This document shows, one piece after another, positions 27,062 through 36,363 of a stretch of DNA of 64,000 nucleotides. The notes under the pieces were generated by a model that searched no databases, was not told the DNA's origin, and worked only from the letters and a program-made list of their open reading frames with translations. A program made the position numbers and the translations under genes. The DNA comes from Caulobacter sp. (GTDB lineage Bacteria; Pseudomonadota; Alphaproteobacteria; Caulobacterales; Caulobacteraceae). The stretch's first letter is position 1. The number at the start of each line of letters is the position of its first letter. The stretch is from NCBI GenBank assembly GCA_016125585.1, contig WGLL01000007.1, positions 248,001 to 312,000 on the forward strand, given 5' to 3'.

Positions 27062-27685
27062 ATGGCAGACGCTTTGACCGCCGAAAACGCCCCCGCCGCC
27101 ATCGGCCGCAAGAGCGGATCGGTGACGCTCGTCCGTCACGGGGAGCCGGCGCAATCCCGCAAGATTCGTCTCAACGCCGCTGAATACCGGGACTGGTGGG
27201 CCGGCTATGAGGTCAAGGGCATCAAACCGGGGCAGACGCCGCCCGAGGGTCTGAAGGCCGTCGCCCGGGAGGCCGACGTGGTGATCGCCTCGATCCGCCC
27301 CCGGTCGATCGAGACGGCCAACGCCATCTGCGGCGACAGGGCCTTCGCCCGGGATCCGATGTTCGTGGAGGCGCCGCTGCCGCCGCCGGGATGGCCCGAC
27401 TGGCTGCGGCTGTCGCCCAAGATCTGGGGGTTTCTGGCGCGCCTCCACTGGGTGATGTCCGACAGGCATCAGGAGGCCGAGACCCATCGCCAGGCCGAGC
27501 GCCGAGCGGCGGAGGCGGCCGAACGGATCGCCGGCATGGCGGACGAGGGGCAGGATGTGCTGGTCGTCGCCCACGGCTATTTCAACCAGCGGGTCGGCGC
27601 GGCCCTCAAGCGCCGAGGCTGGCGCTGCGTCGAGGATCAGGGGTTCCGCTACTGGTGCGCGCGAAAGTTCGAACGGGCCTCCTAG
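27062..27685 (+). CDS. Histidine phosphatase-superfamily protein
   Basis: A 207-residue phosphatase of the phosphoglycerate-mutase-like superfamily. The catalytic histidine lies in TLVRHGEP near residue 25, the second arginine in IRPRSIETA, and the C-terminal histidine in VVAHGYFNQRVG. The middle is larger and more variable than in mutases, and a WRCVEDQGFRYWCARKFER end is unusual. Small-molecule or phosphoprotein substrate is unknown. The ATG at 27062 is preferred over an upstream start that would overlap the previous gene's end. Confidence 0.85.
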   Translation: MADALTAENAPAAIGRKSGSVTLVRHGEPAQSRKIRLNAAEYRDWWAGYEVKGIKPGQTPPEGLKAVAREADVVIASIRPRSIETANAICGDRAFARDPMFVEAPLPPPGWPDWLRLSPKIWGFLARLHWVMSDRHQEAETHRQAERRAAEAAERIAGMADEGQDVLVVAHGYFNQRVGAALKRRGWRCVEDQGFRYWCARKFERAS

Positions 27686-27803
27686 CGTTCCGGCAAGCGG
27701 TCCGGATGTCGGATCGAGCCGACAAAGCCGTGATCGACCCTGCTTGGGCGTTGCTGGCCCGGTCAGCCGTCTCTAGGGTTGGCCCATTCTCTCAGGACAC
27801 GAA

Positions 27804-28052
27804 ATGACCGAAGCCGCCGATCCCGCCATTGACGCCATGAGCTTTGAGGACGCCCTCAAGGAACTGGAGAAGATCGTCCAGACTCTGGAATCAGGTCAGG
27901 CGCCGCTTGAGGAATCGATTTCCGTCTATGAGCGCGGGGCGCTTCTGAAGGCGCACTGCGAGAAGAAACTCGAGGCGGCCCGGCTGCGGGTCGAGAAGGT
28001 GGTTCTGGCCCAGGGTGCGGCGACCGGCGTCGAGCCGGCCGAGTTTTCCTGA
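27804..28052 (+). CDS. xseB: Exodeoxyribonuclease VII small subunit
   Basis: An 82-residue subunit of exonuclease VII, which with XseA degrades single-stranded DNA. The diagnostic helical segments [32 protein letters not shown] are complete, followed by a helix with [19 protein letters not shown]. It overlaps ispA by one base (TGATG) and precedes dxs, the arrangement xseB-ispA-dxs conserved in many proteobacteria. The larger subunit is not in the window. Confidence 0.96.
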   Translation: MTEAADPAIDAMSFEDALKELEKIVQTLESGQAPLEESISVYERGALLKAHCEKKLEAARLRVEKVVLAQGAATGVEPAEFS

Positions 28053-28939
28053 TGCCGGCAAACCTGGAGCGCCGCATTTCCGAGGCGGCAGACCTGGTGA
28101 CCGTGGCGCTGGACGCCCTGCTCCCGCGCGCCGATGGCCCCGAACAACGCCTGACCGAGGCGATGCGCTATGCGGCGCTCGGGCCGGGCAAGCGGCTGCG
28201 GCCATTCTTTGCGCTGGAAACCGGCAAGATGTTCGATCTGCCGGAACGGCCGGTGCTTCGCGCCGCCTGCGCCCTGGAATGCATTCACGCCTACAGCCTG
28301 GTGCATGACGATCTGCCCTGCATGGACGACGACGACCTGCGCCGCGGTCGGCCGACGGTGCATATCGAATATGACGAGGCGACCGCCGTGCTGACGGGCG
28401 ATGCGCTGCAGACCGCGGCGTTCGAGATCCTCGCCCACCCCGACACCCACCCTGACGGCAATGTGCGGGCCGAGCTGGTTCGCCGGTTGGCGATCTCGTC
28501 GGGCGCCCAGGGCATGGCCGGCGGCCAGATGATCGACATCCTGGGCGTCCGCGAGGACCTGGGCGGCGTCGCGCGAATGCAGCGGCTGAAGACCGGCGCC
28601 CTGATCGCCTATGCCTTCGAAATTCCGTTGATCATGGCCCATGCCCAGGAGGCCGAACGTCACGCGCTTCTCGGGTTCGCCCAGGATCTGGGTCTGGCCT
28701 ATCAGATCGTCGATGACGTGCTCGACGCCGAAGGCGATCCCGAGGCGATGGGCAAGGCGACCGGCGGCAAGGACGCCGCGAAGGGCAAGGCCAACTATGT
28801 CACCCTGCTGGGACTGGACGCCGCCAAGGAGCGGGTCGAACTTCTGGCGGAGCAGACACGCGCCCATCTGGACGGGTTCGGCGAGCGCGCCGATGTGCTG
28901 AGAGCCTCGGTCGATTTCGTCCTTGGACGGCGGAACTGA
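28052..28939 (+). CDS. ispA: Farnesyl diphosphate synthase (polyprenyl synthetase)
   Basis: A 295-residue short-chain trans-prenyl transferase that builds FPP (C15) from DMAPP and two IPP for quinones, cell-wall lipid carriers and carotenoids. The first Asp-rich motif is [15 protein letters not shown] (86-100), with the two-residue insertion of type II enzymes; the second is QIVDDVLD. Position -5 from the motif is Tyr81 (AYSLVHDD), an aromatic stop that favours FPP over GGPP, so the carotenoid genes need another GGPP synthase. One-base overlap with xseB. Confidence 0.95.
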   Translation: MPANLERRISEAADLVTVALDALLPRADGPEQRLTEAMRYAALGPGKRLRPFFALETGKMFDLPERPVLRAACALECIHAYSLVHDDLPCMDDDDLRRGRPTVHIEYDEATAVLTGDALQTAAFEILAHPDTHPDGNVRAELVRRLAISSGAQGMAGGQMIDILGVREDLGGVARMQRLKTGALIAYAFEIPLIMAHAQEAERHALLGFAQDLGLAYQIVDDVLDAEGDPEAMGKATGGKDAAKGKANYVTLLGLDAAKERVELLAEQTRAHLDGFGERADVLRASVDFVLGRRN

Positions 28940-29068
28940 CGCCGGACGGGCCCTCTGCACCGTAAATCCTTCGATTCGATCAGCAGTTCGGTTGCAGCGG
29001 CCGCGCATACCGCTAGGTTGGCCTCAAAGGGCGGGCCCAATCCGCCAGAATAATGGACTGCTCCACGC

Positions 29069-30982
29069 ATGCCCCCTGTGACCCCGTTGCTCGACACCGT
29101 CTCCTCGCCCGCGGACACTCGCAAGTTCGATCTGGCTCAGTTGAAACAGCTGGCGACCGAGGTCCGGGCCGAGACGATTGACTCGGTGTCGGTGACGGGC
29201 GGGCATCTGGGCGCCGGTCTCGGCGTGGTCGAACTGACCGTGGCGCTGCATCATGTCTTCGAAACGCCGAAGGACATCCTGATCTGGGATGTCGGACACC
29301 AGGCCTATCCGCACAAGATCCTCACCGGGCGGCGCGATCGCATGCGGACCCTTCGCCAGGGGGGCGGTCTTTCGGGCTTCACCAAGCGGGCGGAGAGCGA
29401 ATACGACGCCTTCGGCGCGGCGCACGCCGCTACCTCCATCTCCGCGGCGCTGGGGTTCTGCGCGGCGCGCGACGCCAAGGGCGAGGACAACAAGGTCATC
29501 GCCGTGATCGGCGACGGCTCGATGAGCGCCGGCATGGCCTATGAGGCGATGAACAACGCGGTCGAGACCACCGGCCAGCTGATCGTCATCCTCAACGACA
29601 ACGACATGTCCATCGCCCCGCCGGTCGGCGGGATGAGCGCCTATCTGGCGCGGGTCGTGTCTTCGGGCGGCTATCAGTCGCTGCGCAATCTCGGCAAGTC
29701 GATGAGCCGGGTGTTCCCCAAGAGCCTGCAGGAAGCGGCGCGCAAGGCCGAGGAATATGCCCGCGGCATGGTAACCGGCGGCACCTTCTTCGAGGAACTG
29801 GGCTTCCAGTATGTCGGGCCGATCGACGGCCATGATCTCGATGCCCTGGTTCCCGTTCTGGAAAACGTCAAGGAAATCAATCGGCCGGTTCTGCTGCATG
29901 TGGTGACGCAGAAGGGCAAGGGCTATGCGCCCGCCGAGAGCGCCGATGACAAGTATCACGGCGTGGTCAAGTTCAACGTCGTCACCGGCGAGCAGGCCAA
30001 GGCCGCCGGCGGCCCGCCCAGCTATACCAAGGTCTTCGCCCAGGCTCTGGTCAAGGAAGCCGAGAAGGACGACCGGATCATGGCGGTGACGGCGGCCATG
30101 CCGTCGGGCACCGGCCTGGACCTGTTCCAGAAGGCCTTCCCCAAGCGCTGTTTCGACGTCGGCATCGCCGAGCAGCATGCGGTGACCTTCGCCGCCGGCC
30201 TGGCCGCCGACGGCATGAAGCCCTTCGCGGCCATCTATTCGACCTTCCTTCAGCGCGGCTACGACCAGGTGGTCCACGACGTGGCCATCCAGCGCCTGCC
30301 GGTGCGGTTCGCCATGGACCGGGCGGGCCTGGTCGGCGCCGATGGCCCGACCCACGCCGGCAGCTTTGATATCGGCTTCATGGGGGCTCTGCCCGGCATG
30401 GTGTTGATGGCGGCGGCCGACGAGGTCGAGCTGGCCCGGATGGTGGCCACGGCGGCGGCTATCGATGACCGGCCCAGCGCCTTCCGCTATCCGCGCGGCG
30501 AAGGCTCCGGCCTGGAGATGCCGGCCGTCAACGAGCCGCTGGAAATCGGCAAGGGCAGGGTGATCCGTGAGGGCACGGCGGTGGCCATCGTCTCCTTCGG
30601 GACCCGTCTGGCCGAGAGCCTCAAGGCGGCCGATCTGCTGGCCGCGCGCGGCCTTTCCGCGACCGTGGTCGACGCCCGCTTCGCCAAGCCGCTGGATATC
30701 GACCTGCTGCTGCGGCTGGCCCGCGAGCATGAAGCCCTGATCACCGTCGAAGAAGGCGCCATGGGCGGCTTTGGCGGTTTTGTCCTGCAGGCCCTGGCCG
30801 AACACGGGGCGCTGGATCGAGGACTGAAGGTGCGGACCCTGACCCTGCCGGACGTCTTCCAGGACCAGGACAATCCTGACCTCATGTACGCCCAGGCCGG
30901 TCTCGACGCCGCCGGGATCGCCGGAGGCGCCCTGGCCGCCCTGGGACTGGACAACGTCGCCACGGCGGGCCGGCGGGCCTGA
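29069..30982 (+). CDS. dxs: 1-deoxy-D-xylulose-5-phosphate synthase
   Basis: The 637-residue thiamin-diphosphate enzyme condenses pyruvate and glyceraldehyde-3-phosphate, the entry and control step of the MEP isoprenoid pathway. N-terminal [18 protein letters not shown], the thiamin motif [16 protein letters not shown] (about 150), [15 protein letters not shown] and the second-domain [18 protein letters not shown] and [16 protein letters not shown] are complete. It lies downstream of ispA (129 bases), so precursor supply and FPP synthesis are side by side, about 4.4 kb from the crt operon. Confidence 0.97.
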   Translation: MPPVTPLLDTVSSPADTRKFDLAQLKQLATEVRAETIDSVSVTGGHLGAGLGVVELTVALHHVFETPKDILIWDVGHQAYPHKILTGRRDRMRTLRQGGGLSGFTKRAESEYDAFGAAHAATSISAALGFCAARDAKGEDNKVIAVIGDGSMSAGMAYEAMNNAVETTGQLIVILNDNDMSIAPPVGGMSAYLARVVSSGGYQSLRNLGKSMSRVFPKSLQEAARKAEEYARGMVTGGTFFEELGFQYVGPIDGHDLDALVPVLENVKEINRPVLLHVVTQKGKGYAPAESADDKYHGVVKFNVVTGEQAKAAGGPPSYTKVFAQALVKEAEKDDRIMAVTAAMPSGTGLDLFQKAFPKRCFDVGIAEQHAVTFAAGLAADGMKPFAAIYSTFLQRGYDQVVHDVAIQRLPVRFAMDRAGLVGADGPTHAGSFDIGFMGALPGMVLMAAADEVELARMVATAAAIDDRPSAFRYPRGEGSGLEMPAVNEPLEIGKGRVIREGTAVAIVSFGTRLAESLKAADLLAARGLSATVVDARFAKPLDIDLLLRLAREHEALITVEEGAMGGFGGFVLQALAEHGALDRGLKVRTLTLPDVFQDQDNPDLMYAQAGLDAAGIAGGALAALGLDNVATAGRRA

Positions 30983-30989
30983 TCGGGTC

Positions 30990-32477
30990 ATGACGGCGCA
31001 GGACGCGGAGCGCTGGCATCAGGCTGGCGCGGCCGCCAGCGCCCGGGGCGATGTCCCGACGGCGGTCAGAGCCTTCGAGCAGGCCGCAACGCTCGACCCC
31101 GCCAACGCCGCCCGTCGCGCCCGTCTGGCGATCGAGTTGCTGCGCTTTGGCGATGTCGCAGGGGCCCGGCAAGCCGTGGCCGCCGGACAGGCGATTGCAG
31201 GCGAGCCCGACGCAAAGACCCTCGACCGGTTTGGCTTTGTGCTCAGCCGGACCGGCGATTTCTCCGAGGCGGTGGCCTTGTTCCGCCAGGCGGCGGCCCT
31301 GGCCCCGCGAGATGTCGCCATCCTGAAGAACCTCGGCTGGGGCGAGCAGTATGTCGGCGACCTGCCGGCGGCGGAGGCGGCCCTGCGGCGGGTGCTGACG
31401 CTCTCTCCCGACGATGACAAGGCCTGGTTCAGTCTGTCCGGATTGCCGGGCTGGTCGCCGACCACCGCCGATGCGGCGGCTCTGGACCGCTTGCTGACCC
31501 GGGTTGGCGGCGACGCCGAGCGCAGTCTCGGCGTCGGTCACGCCCTGGCCCGCGCCCATGAGGCCCTGGGCGACTTTCCGGCCGCGATGAAGGCGCTGGA
31601 ACGGGCCAAGGCGCCGCGCCGGCGCCAGCGGCCCTATGACATTGGATCAGCGCTGGCGGCCTTCGAGGCCGCGCCGCGCGCCTATGCCGAGGGACCGACG
31701 GGACCCGGACACCCGTCCGCAGCGCCGATCTTCGTGGTCGGCCCGCCCCGCTCCGGCACCACGCTTCTGGACCGCATCCTGTCCAGCCACCCGGCGATCA
31801 CCTCGGCCGGGGAACTTCGCGCCATGCCTCTGCTGGTATTGCGGGCGGCCGGCATCGGCGCCGAGCAGCCGATTACCGCCGACATCCTGCTGCGCGGCGC
31901 CCGGGCGCCGGCGGAGCCTCTCGGCGCGGCCTATGTCGAGGCGGCGGCGGCCATGAGCGGCGGCGCGGGGCGCTACATCGACAAGCGGCCGTTCAATCTG
32001 ATCTTCGCCGGTTTCATCGCCCGGGTCTTGCCCAACGCCAGGATCCTGCGCATGCGCAGAAACCCGGCCGATACCGTTCTGGGCAACTACCGCCAGTTCT
32101 TCGGATCGGGTTCACTGTTCCACGATTACAGCTACGATCTGGTCCATACGGCGCGCTACGTGGCGGGCCTTGAGGCGCTCAGCGAGGCCTGGGAGTCGGT
32201 GCTGCCGCCGGATCGCTATCGGGTGATCGACTATGAGGCGCTGGTCGCCGAGCCCGAGCGCGAAATTCGCGGCGCGCTGGCGTTTCTGGGGCTGGAGTGG
32301 GATCCGGCATGCCTGGATTTCCATCGCAACGCGGCCGGCGTATCCACGGCTTCGGCGGTCCAGGTTCGTGAACCGCTGCACGATCGCAATATCGGCCTGT
32401 GGCGACGCTATGGGGAAGGATTTGGTCCGGCGCTCGACGTCCTGCGCGCTGCAGGGCGACTGGCGTCCGGAACCTAG
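30990..32477 (+). CDS. TPR-repeat sulfotransferase
   Basis: A 495-residue protein with an N-terminal array of about four or five tetratricopeptide repeats (residues 5-200, for example AVRAFEQAATLDPANAARRARL and AVALFRQAAALAPRDVAILKNLGW) and a C-terminal sulfotransferase domain. The PAPS-binding loop is FVVGPPRSGTTLLDRIL (about 248-264) and the 3'-phosphate motif is RMRRNPADTVLGNYRQFF. It would transfer sulfate from PAPS onto a protein or glycan bound by the TPRs. The start is 7 bases after dxs. Its target is unknown; the flagellar locus follows. Confidence 0.88.
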   Translation: MTAQDAERWHQAGAAASARGDVPTAVRAFEQAATLDPANAARRARLAIELLRFGDVAGARQAVAAGQAIAGEPDAKTLDRFGFVLSRTGDFSEAVALFRQAAALAPRDVAILKNLGWGEQYVGDLPAAEAALRRVLTLSPDDDKAWFSLSGLPGWSPTTADAAALDRLLTRVGGDAERSLGVGHALARAHEALGDFPAAMKALERAKAPRRRQRPYDIGSALAAFEAAPRAYAEGPTGPGHPSAAPIFVVGPPRSGTTLLDRILSSHPAITSAGELRAMPLLVLRAAGIGAEQPITADILLRGARAPAEPLGAAYVEAAAAMSGGAGRYIDKRPFNLIFAGFIARVLPNARILRMRRNPADTVLGNYRQFFGSGSLFHDYSYDLVHTARYVAGLEALSEAWESVLPPDRYRVIDYEALVAEPEREIRGALAFLGLEWDPACLDFHRNAAGVSTASAVQVREPLHDRNIGLWRRYGEGFGPALDVLRAAGRLASGT

Positions 32478-32947
32478 GCCGCGCAGGCCTTGAAGAAGCC
32501 GGCGACCTGCGGGCGGTCGGCGGTGTTCGCGGCGAGTCTCACCGACCGGGAATTCTGCACCAGGGTCAGATCGCCCGTGCGGGCGAAGCGGGCCAGCGCC
32601 TTGTCCGCCGAATGGGTGCTGGCTTCCAGATAGTGGCCTTCGCCCATGCCGCTCGGCGCATCGGTCGCGGCCAGGGCCGAGCGTTCCCGGCCTGAGGTCA
32701 GCACGATGGTCGGGGCGGGCGTGGCGGAGACCGTGGAGACCAGAACCTCGCCGCCGCCGGGCTGGCAGGTCATCATCAGGACCACATTGTCGGAAGCTGG
32801 GGCGCCGTAGGCCAGCTTGGCGCCCTCCTCGGGCGTTTGCTGCAGCGACCAGGCCATGCCGGAAGACAGGGCTTGCTGGCCATGCATGCAGCTCCCCAGC
32901 AGAAGGAGGGGGGCGGTCATGCCGAGAATGGCGGTCAGGCGGATCAT
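32474..32947 (-). CDS. Lipoprotein of unknown function beside the flagellar genes
   Basis: A 157-residue protein with lipobox LGSC (Cys20) and a GAAGGGA ribosome site before the ATG. The mature domain includes WSLQQTPEEGAKLAYGAP, VLMMTCQPGGGEVLVS and FFKACAA, with a Cys pair. I do not recognise the family. It lies downstream of flgH on the same strand but beyond a strong hairpin and 122 bases, so it may be transcribed separately. It overlaps the tail of the sulfotransferase by four bases on the opposite strand. Confidence 0.7.
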   Translation of the reverse strand: MIRLTAILGMTAPLLLLGSCMHGQQALSSGMAWSLQQTPEEGAKLAYGAPASDNVVLMMTCQPGGGEVLVSTVSATPAPTIVLTSGRERSALAATDAPSGMGEGHYLEASTHSADKALARFARTGDLTLVQNSRSVRLAANTADRPQVAGFFKACAA

Positions 32948-33028
32948 GATTTTGCTTCCCTTCGAGCACTCAACGCCGCGAAGGGCCGATCGGTTCACGA
33001 CCCGGCAGAAATTGCCGTTTCCCAAGGG

Positions 33029-33059
33029 GGCCTTGCCCCCGTCCGGGCGGGGCAAGGCC
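33029..33059 (-). terminator. Terminator-like hairpin after flgH
   Basis: GGCCTTGCCCC (33029-33039) and GGGGCAAGGCC (33049-33059) form a perfect 11-bp stem with a 9-base loop, directly downstream of flgH. There is no T-run, so it may be a Rho-dependent stop, a processing site or a brake on read-through into the lipoprotein. Confidence 0.55.
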
Positions 33060-33069
33060 TGCTTTGGGC

Positions 33070-33819
33070 TCAGAAGGGGCTGAAGGTTTCGACCAGGGCC
33101 TGGCCGGCCGGAGTCTTCTGCACCCGGCTCTGGTCGCCGCGGCCGCCGTAGGAGATGCGGGCTTCGGCGATCTGGGTGTGCTTGATGGTGTTGGCGGCGC
33201 TGATATCGGCCGGGCGGACGATGCCGGAGATGGTCAGGCGGCGCACCTCATTGTTGGTCCGCACCTCCTGCGTGCCCTGGATGACCAGGTTGCCGTTGGG
33301 CAGAACGCCGGTGACCACCGCCGCGATAGTCAGGCTGATCTTCTCGGCCCGGGCCACGGCGCCGGTGCCGCTGGTCCCCGTCGTGCCGCTGGTCTCGATG
33401 GCGTTCGACGGATCAAAACCGCCCGGGAACAGCTTGCCCAGGCTCCCCTCAAGACCGAAGAAGTGCGGCATGCCCGCCTTCATGCCGCTGGTGCGGCTGG
33501 CCGAGGTGGTGTTCTGGGTCTGGGCGCTGTCGTTGATGTCGATGTTGACGGTCAGGATGTCGCCGATGCGGCCGGCCCGCTGGTCGTTGAAGAAGGCCCG
33601 GGCGCCCGTGCGCCAGAGGCTGTTGGCCGAGGCGGCCTGAGGTTGTTCCTGACGGACATCGACCAGGGTCTGGGTCTGGGGGACCAGCTGGGCCGGATAG
33701 CCGACCGGGGCCAGCTTGGGGCCCATGACCGCGTCGGAGGCGTCGGAAAGAGCGCCGTTGACGGTGCCGCAGGCGGCCAGGGGCAGGATGGCGAGCAGTG
33801 AAAGCAAGGTCGAACGCAT
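33070..33819 (-). CDS. flgH: Flagellar L-ring lipoprotein FlgH
   Basis: FlgH forms the outer-membrane L ring around the flagellar rod. The 249-residue precursor has lipobox LAAC (Cys17); the family core includes NSLWRTGARAFFNDQRAGRIGDILTVNIDIND, the long flexible insert with HFFGLEGSLGKLFP, and GNLVIQGTQEVRTNNEVRRLTISGIVRPADIS. It is the last gene of flgF-flgG-flgA-flgH, 12 bases after flgA. Confidence 0.97.
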   Translation of the reverse strand: MRSTLLSLLAILPLAACGTVNGALSDASDAVMGPKLAPVGYPAQLVPQTQTLVDVRQEQPQAASANSLWRTGARAFFNDQRAGRIGDILTVNIDINDSAQTQNTTSASRTSGMKAGMPHFFGLEGSLGKLFPGGFDPSNAIETSGTTGTSGTGAVARAEKISLTIAAVVTGVLPNGNLVIQGTQEVRTNNEVRRLTISGIVRPADISAANTIKHTQIAEARISYGGRGDQSRVQKTPAGQALVETFSPF

Positions 33820-33831
33820 GGGGGCGAGCCT

Positions 33832-34593
33832 CTATCGGGCGGCGAACTGGGACCCGGCGGCTTTCAGCCGCTGGGCTTCGGGACCGGTGACGGCGGCGCC
33901 GGGACCGGTGGCGACCGCCTCGATGACCTTCTTCGAGGCGGGATTCTGGATGTTGAGCGTGTCGCCGGCGGCGGCGGTCTTCAGGGCCTTGCCCTGCATG
34001 GTCAGGGTGACATAGCCGTCCGACCAGGTGACCGTGACCATCTCGCCGGCCTTGATCACCACCGGGGCGCTGACGTCGCGGGTCGAGACCAGGGCGCCTT
34101 CACGCAAGGGACGCCGGGCGGCCAGGCCGATGATCTGATTGGCGTCGCGGGGCGCGTCAGACGGGGCGCCGACGGCCTTGGCCCAGACCAGATCCTCCGG
34201 CTGGACGATGTCCCCGGCGCTCAGCGAGCGGCCGTAGGCCAGCACCTCGACATTGCCCCGCGCGGCCGCGGGACTGGCGGCGGTCGAAGCGGTCGTCGCG
34301 CCGCCGCCGCGAACCATGATGCGACGAAAGCCCTGCGGGTTGTCCCACTGCAGGCCGGCGCGATGAGCCATGACCTGCACGGCCCGGGCGTCGAGCACGA
34401 CGGTCGGGCCGGTGCGATTGGCCACCAGAACATCGGCCGCCCCGCCGGCGCCTTCGAACAGATCGCCCAAGGTGACGCGGCCATCGGCGTCGTTGACCTC
34501 GGCGCGCAGGGTCACCGGTCCGGCGAACGCCGGCGCGGCCAGGACCAGGGCGGCGGCGATGCCGGCGCAGAGGCGGATCACGGCGCGGGCCAT
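33832..34593 (-). CDS. flgA: Flagellar P-ring assembly chaperone FlgA
   Basis: FlgA is the periplasmic chaperone that helps FlgI form the P ring. The 253-residue protein has a signal peptide (1-24, ending AFAG), a variable N-terminal part, the SAF-like EVLAYGRSLSAGDIVQPEDLVWAKAVG stretch and the conserved AARRPLREGALVSTRDVSAPVVIKAGEMVTVTW core, ending with a GDTLNIQNPASKKVIEAVATG block. The flgI partner is not in the window. One base separates it from flgG. Confidence 0.93.
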   Translation of the reverse strand: MARAVIRLCAGIAAALVLAAPAFAGPVTLRAEVNDADGRVTLGDLFEGAGGAADVLVANRTGPTVVLDARAVQVMAHRAGLQWDNPQGFRRIMVRGGGATTASTAASPAAARGNVEVLAYGRSLSAGDIVQPEDLVWAKAVGAPSDAPRDANQIIGLAARRPLREGALVSTRDVSAPVVIKAGEMVTVTWSDGYVTLTMQGKALKTAAAGDTLNIQNPASKKVIEAVATGPGAAVTGPEAQRLKAAGSQFAAR

Positions 34594-34594
34594 T

Positions 34595-35383
34595 CTAGGC
34601 CTTCACCTGATTGGCGGCCTGAAGCATTTCGTCGGCCGTGGTGATGACCTTGGAATTCATCTCATAGGCCCGCTGGGCGACGATCAGGGCAGTGATCTCA
34701 CTGACCGCATCGACGTTGGAGGCTTCGGTGTAACCCTGCAGCAGCTGGCCGAACCCGACCGAGCCGGGCGCGCCGGTCACCGCCGCGCCCGAGGCCCCGC
34801 TCTCCATGAACAGGTTGTCGCCCATGGCCTCGAGTCCGGCCTCGTTGATGAAGGTCGCCAGCTCGATCTGCCCCGCGACCTCGGGGGCGGCGGTGCCTTC
34901 CTTGGTCACCTGGACCTGACCGGTCTTGGAGATGGTGACGTCGACGGCGTCCTGCGGAATGGTCACCGCCGGCTGGATCAGATAGCCGTCCTCGGTGACC
35001 ATCTGCCCCTGGTCGTTGACCGCCAGGTTGCCGGCGCGGGTATAGGCGGTCTCGCCGGAGGGCAGCAGCACCTGGAAATAGCCGCGGCCCTGGATCGCCA
35101 TGTCGTAGCGGTTGTCGGTGCGGGTCATCGACCCCTGGCTGGTGATGCGGTAGGTGCTGCCGGCCTTGACGCCGCCGCCGATCTGGATGCCGGTCGGCAC
35201 CACCGTGCCCTGGTCGGAGGACTGGGTCCCGGCCCGCTCCAGCGACTGGTAGAGCAGGTCCTGGAATTCGGCCCGCTGACGTTTGAAGCCAACGGTGTTC
35301 ATGTTGGCGATGTTGTTCGAGATGACCTCGACGTTCAGCTGCTGGGCCGACATGCCGGTCGCGGCGGTACGGAGCGCTTGCAT
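34595..35383 (-). CDS. flgG: Flagellar distal rod protein FlgG
   Basis: FlgG builds the distal rod. The 262-residue protein begins MQALRTAATGMSAQQLNVEVISNNIANMNTVGFK, the rod/hook N-terminal motif, has the QGRGYFQVLLPSGETAYTRAGNLAVN core and ends with the C-terminal coiled-coil SEITALIVAQRAYEMNSKVITTADEML. It lies between flgF and flgA in one operon; a GGGAG site precedes the ATG. Confidence 0.97.
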   Translation of the reverse strand: MQALRTAATGMSAQQLNVEVISNNIANMNTVGFKRQRAEFQDLLYQSLERAGTQSSDQGTVVPTGIQIGGGVKAGSTYRITSQGSMTRTDNRYDMAIQGRGYFQVLLPSGETAYTRAGNLAVNDQGQMVTEDGYLIQPAVTIPQDAVDVTISKTGQVQVTKEGTAAPEVAGQIELATFINEAGLEAMGDNLFMESGASGAAVTGAPGSVGFGQLLQGYTEASNVDAVSEITALIVAQRAYEMNSKVITTADEMLQAANQVKA

Positions 35384-35406
35384 CGGTTTCTACTCCCTCG
35401 GGGACT

Positions 35407-36141
35407 CTAGGCGACCCGGCCCAGCCGCTCGACGGCGCGGCGGGACAGGTCGGCGGTGTTCTCCATGGCCTTGACCACGCCCTCATAGGCGCGGCTGACC
35501 TCGATCATGCGGGTGATCTGGAGGATGGGATTGACGTTGGAGCCTTCCAGCATGCCCTGGCGGACCTGGGAGGCGGTATCCGTGGTCGGCTGGGCGTTGG
35601 AGACGTTCTTGAGCAGGTTGTTCTGGTCCTTGGCCAGGACCGACCGGTCGTCGAAGGCGAAGACCCCGACCCTGGCGATACGCTCGCCGGCCTGGCTGAC
35701 GGTGCCGTCGGCGGCGATGGCGACCGGCCCCTTGGCGGGATCGACCACGATCTCCCCGCCGTCGCCCATCACCGGATCGCCGGCCTGGGTGGTCAGCCGG
35801 CCGTCGGGCGACAGGGTGAACTGGCCGTCGCGGGTGAAGCGCTCTCCAGCGGCGGTGTTGACCTTGAAGAAGCCCTTGCCTTCGATGGCCAGGTCGAAAT
35901 CCCCGCCGGTCTTGCGCAGCGGGCCCTGGGAAAAGTCCCGCGCCACGCCGTCGTCGAGGACGAATTTCACCGGGTTGGGATCGCCGGTCATCGCCGCCGG
36001 CGCCTGGGCCTCGGTGCGGACCATCAGAGACTCGACCTTGAAGCCTGTGGTGTCGCTGTTGGAGATGTTGTTGGCGATGACATCCATCTCGCGGCGCAGG
36101 GTCATCTGACGCGACAGACTGACGTAGAGCGTGTTGTCCAT
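35407..36141 (-). CDS. flgF: Flagellar proximal rod protein FlgF
   Basis: FlgF is a proximal rod subunit. The 244-residue protein has the rod motif LRREMDVIANNISNSDTTGFK, GKGFFKVNTAAGERFTRDGQFTLSPDGRL, and the C-terminal helix LQITRMIEVSRAYEGVVKAMEN. It is the first gene of flgF-flgG-flgA-flgH and has a consensus GGGAGGT ribosome site and an upstream sigma54 promoter, the class III pattern of Caulobacter flagellar genes. Confidence 0.97.
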   Translation of the reverse strand: MDNTLYVSLSRQMTLRREMDVIANNISNSDTTGFKVESLMVRTEAQAPAAMTGDPNPVKFVLDDGVARDFSQGPLRKTGGDFDLAIEGKGFFKVNTAAGERFTRDGQFTLSPDGRLTTQAGDPVMGDGGEIVVDPAKGPVAIAADGTVSQAGERIARVGVFAFDDRSVLAKDQNNLLKNVSNAQPTTDTASQVRQGMLEGSNVNPILQITRMIEVSRAYEGVVKAMENTADLSRRAVERLGRVA

Positions 36142-36193
36142 TCGTGACCTCCCTTGACGACCGCGACGGGGCGTCGCTGCTGGTGGTTAAGCC

Positions 36194-36209
36194 TGCAAAC
36201 CTCGGGCCA
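36194..36209 (-). promoter_or_regulatory. sigma54 (RpoN) -24/-12 promoter for flgF operon
   Basis: On the minus strand TGGCCCGAGGTTTGCA has the exact GG-N10-GC spacing and near-consensus TGGC/TTGC boxes, about 53 bases before the flgF start. An A/T-rich block just upstream (36215-36240, with ATCAA) would suit IHF bending, needed for activators such as FlbD. Transcription would start near 36182. Confidence 0.85.
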
Positions 36210-36294
36210 GTCTGAAAGATCAATAAAAACAACAAATAAGAAGGTTAACGAGGGGTGGGCGGCGATTTCTGCCGGGCGCCTTTGGGGGTGGGCA

Positions 36295-36312
36295 CAAACC
36301 CATCCTTAACCA
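36295..36312 (+). promoter_or_regulatory. Degenerate CtrA-box candidate upstream of fliL
   Basis: CAAA-CCCATCC-TTAACCAA has one full TTAACC half and a partial partner at the CtrA spacing of seven bases, about 55 bases before fliL. A second TTAAC occurs at 36245-36249. In Caulobacter fliL is a CtrA-activated class II gene, so the location fits, but the match is weak. Confidence 0.4.
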
Positions 36313-36363
36313 ACTCCCGCCACTAAGGAGACGGGCGCGCATGCCCGAGGAGCGCGAGTCACC

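Noticed and set aside
29024..30991. 655-codon open frame antisense to dxs
   Set aside because: Shadow of a highly conserved gene; Gly/His/Gln-rich, no domain.
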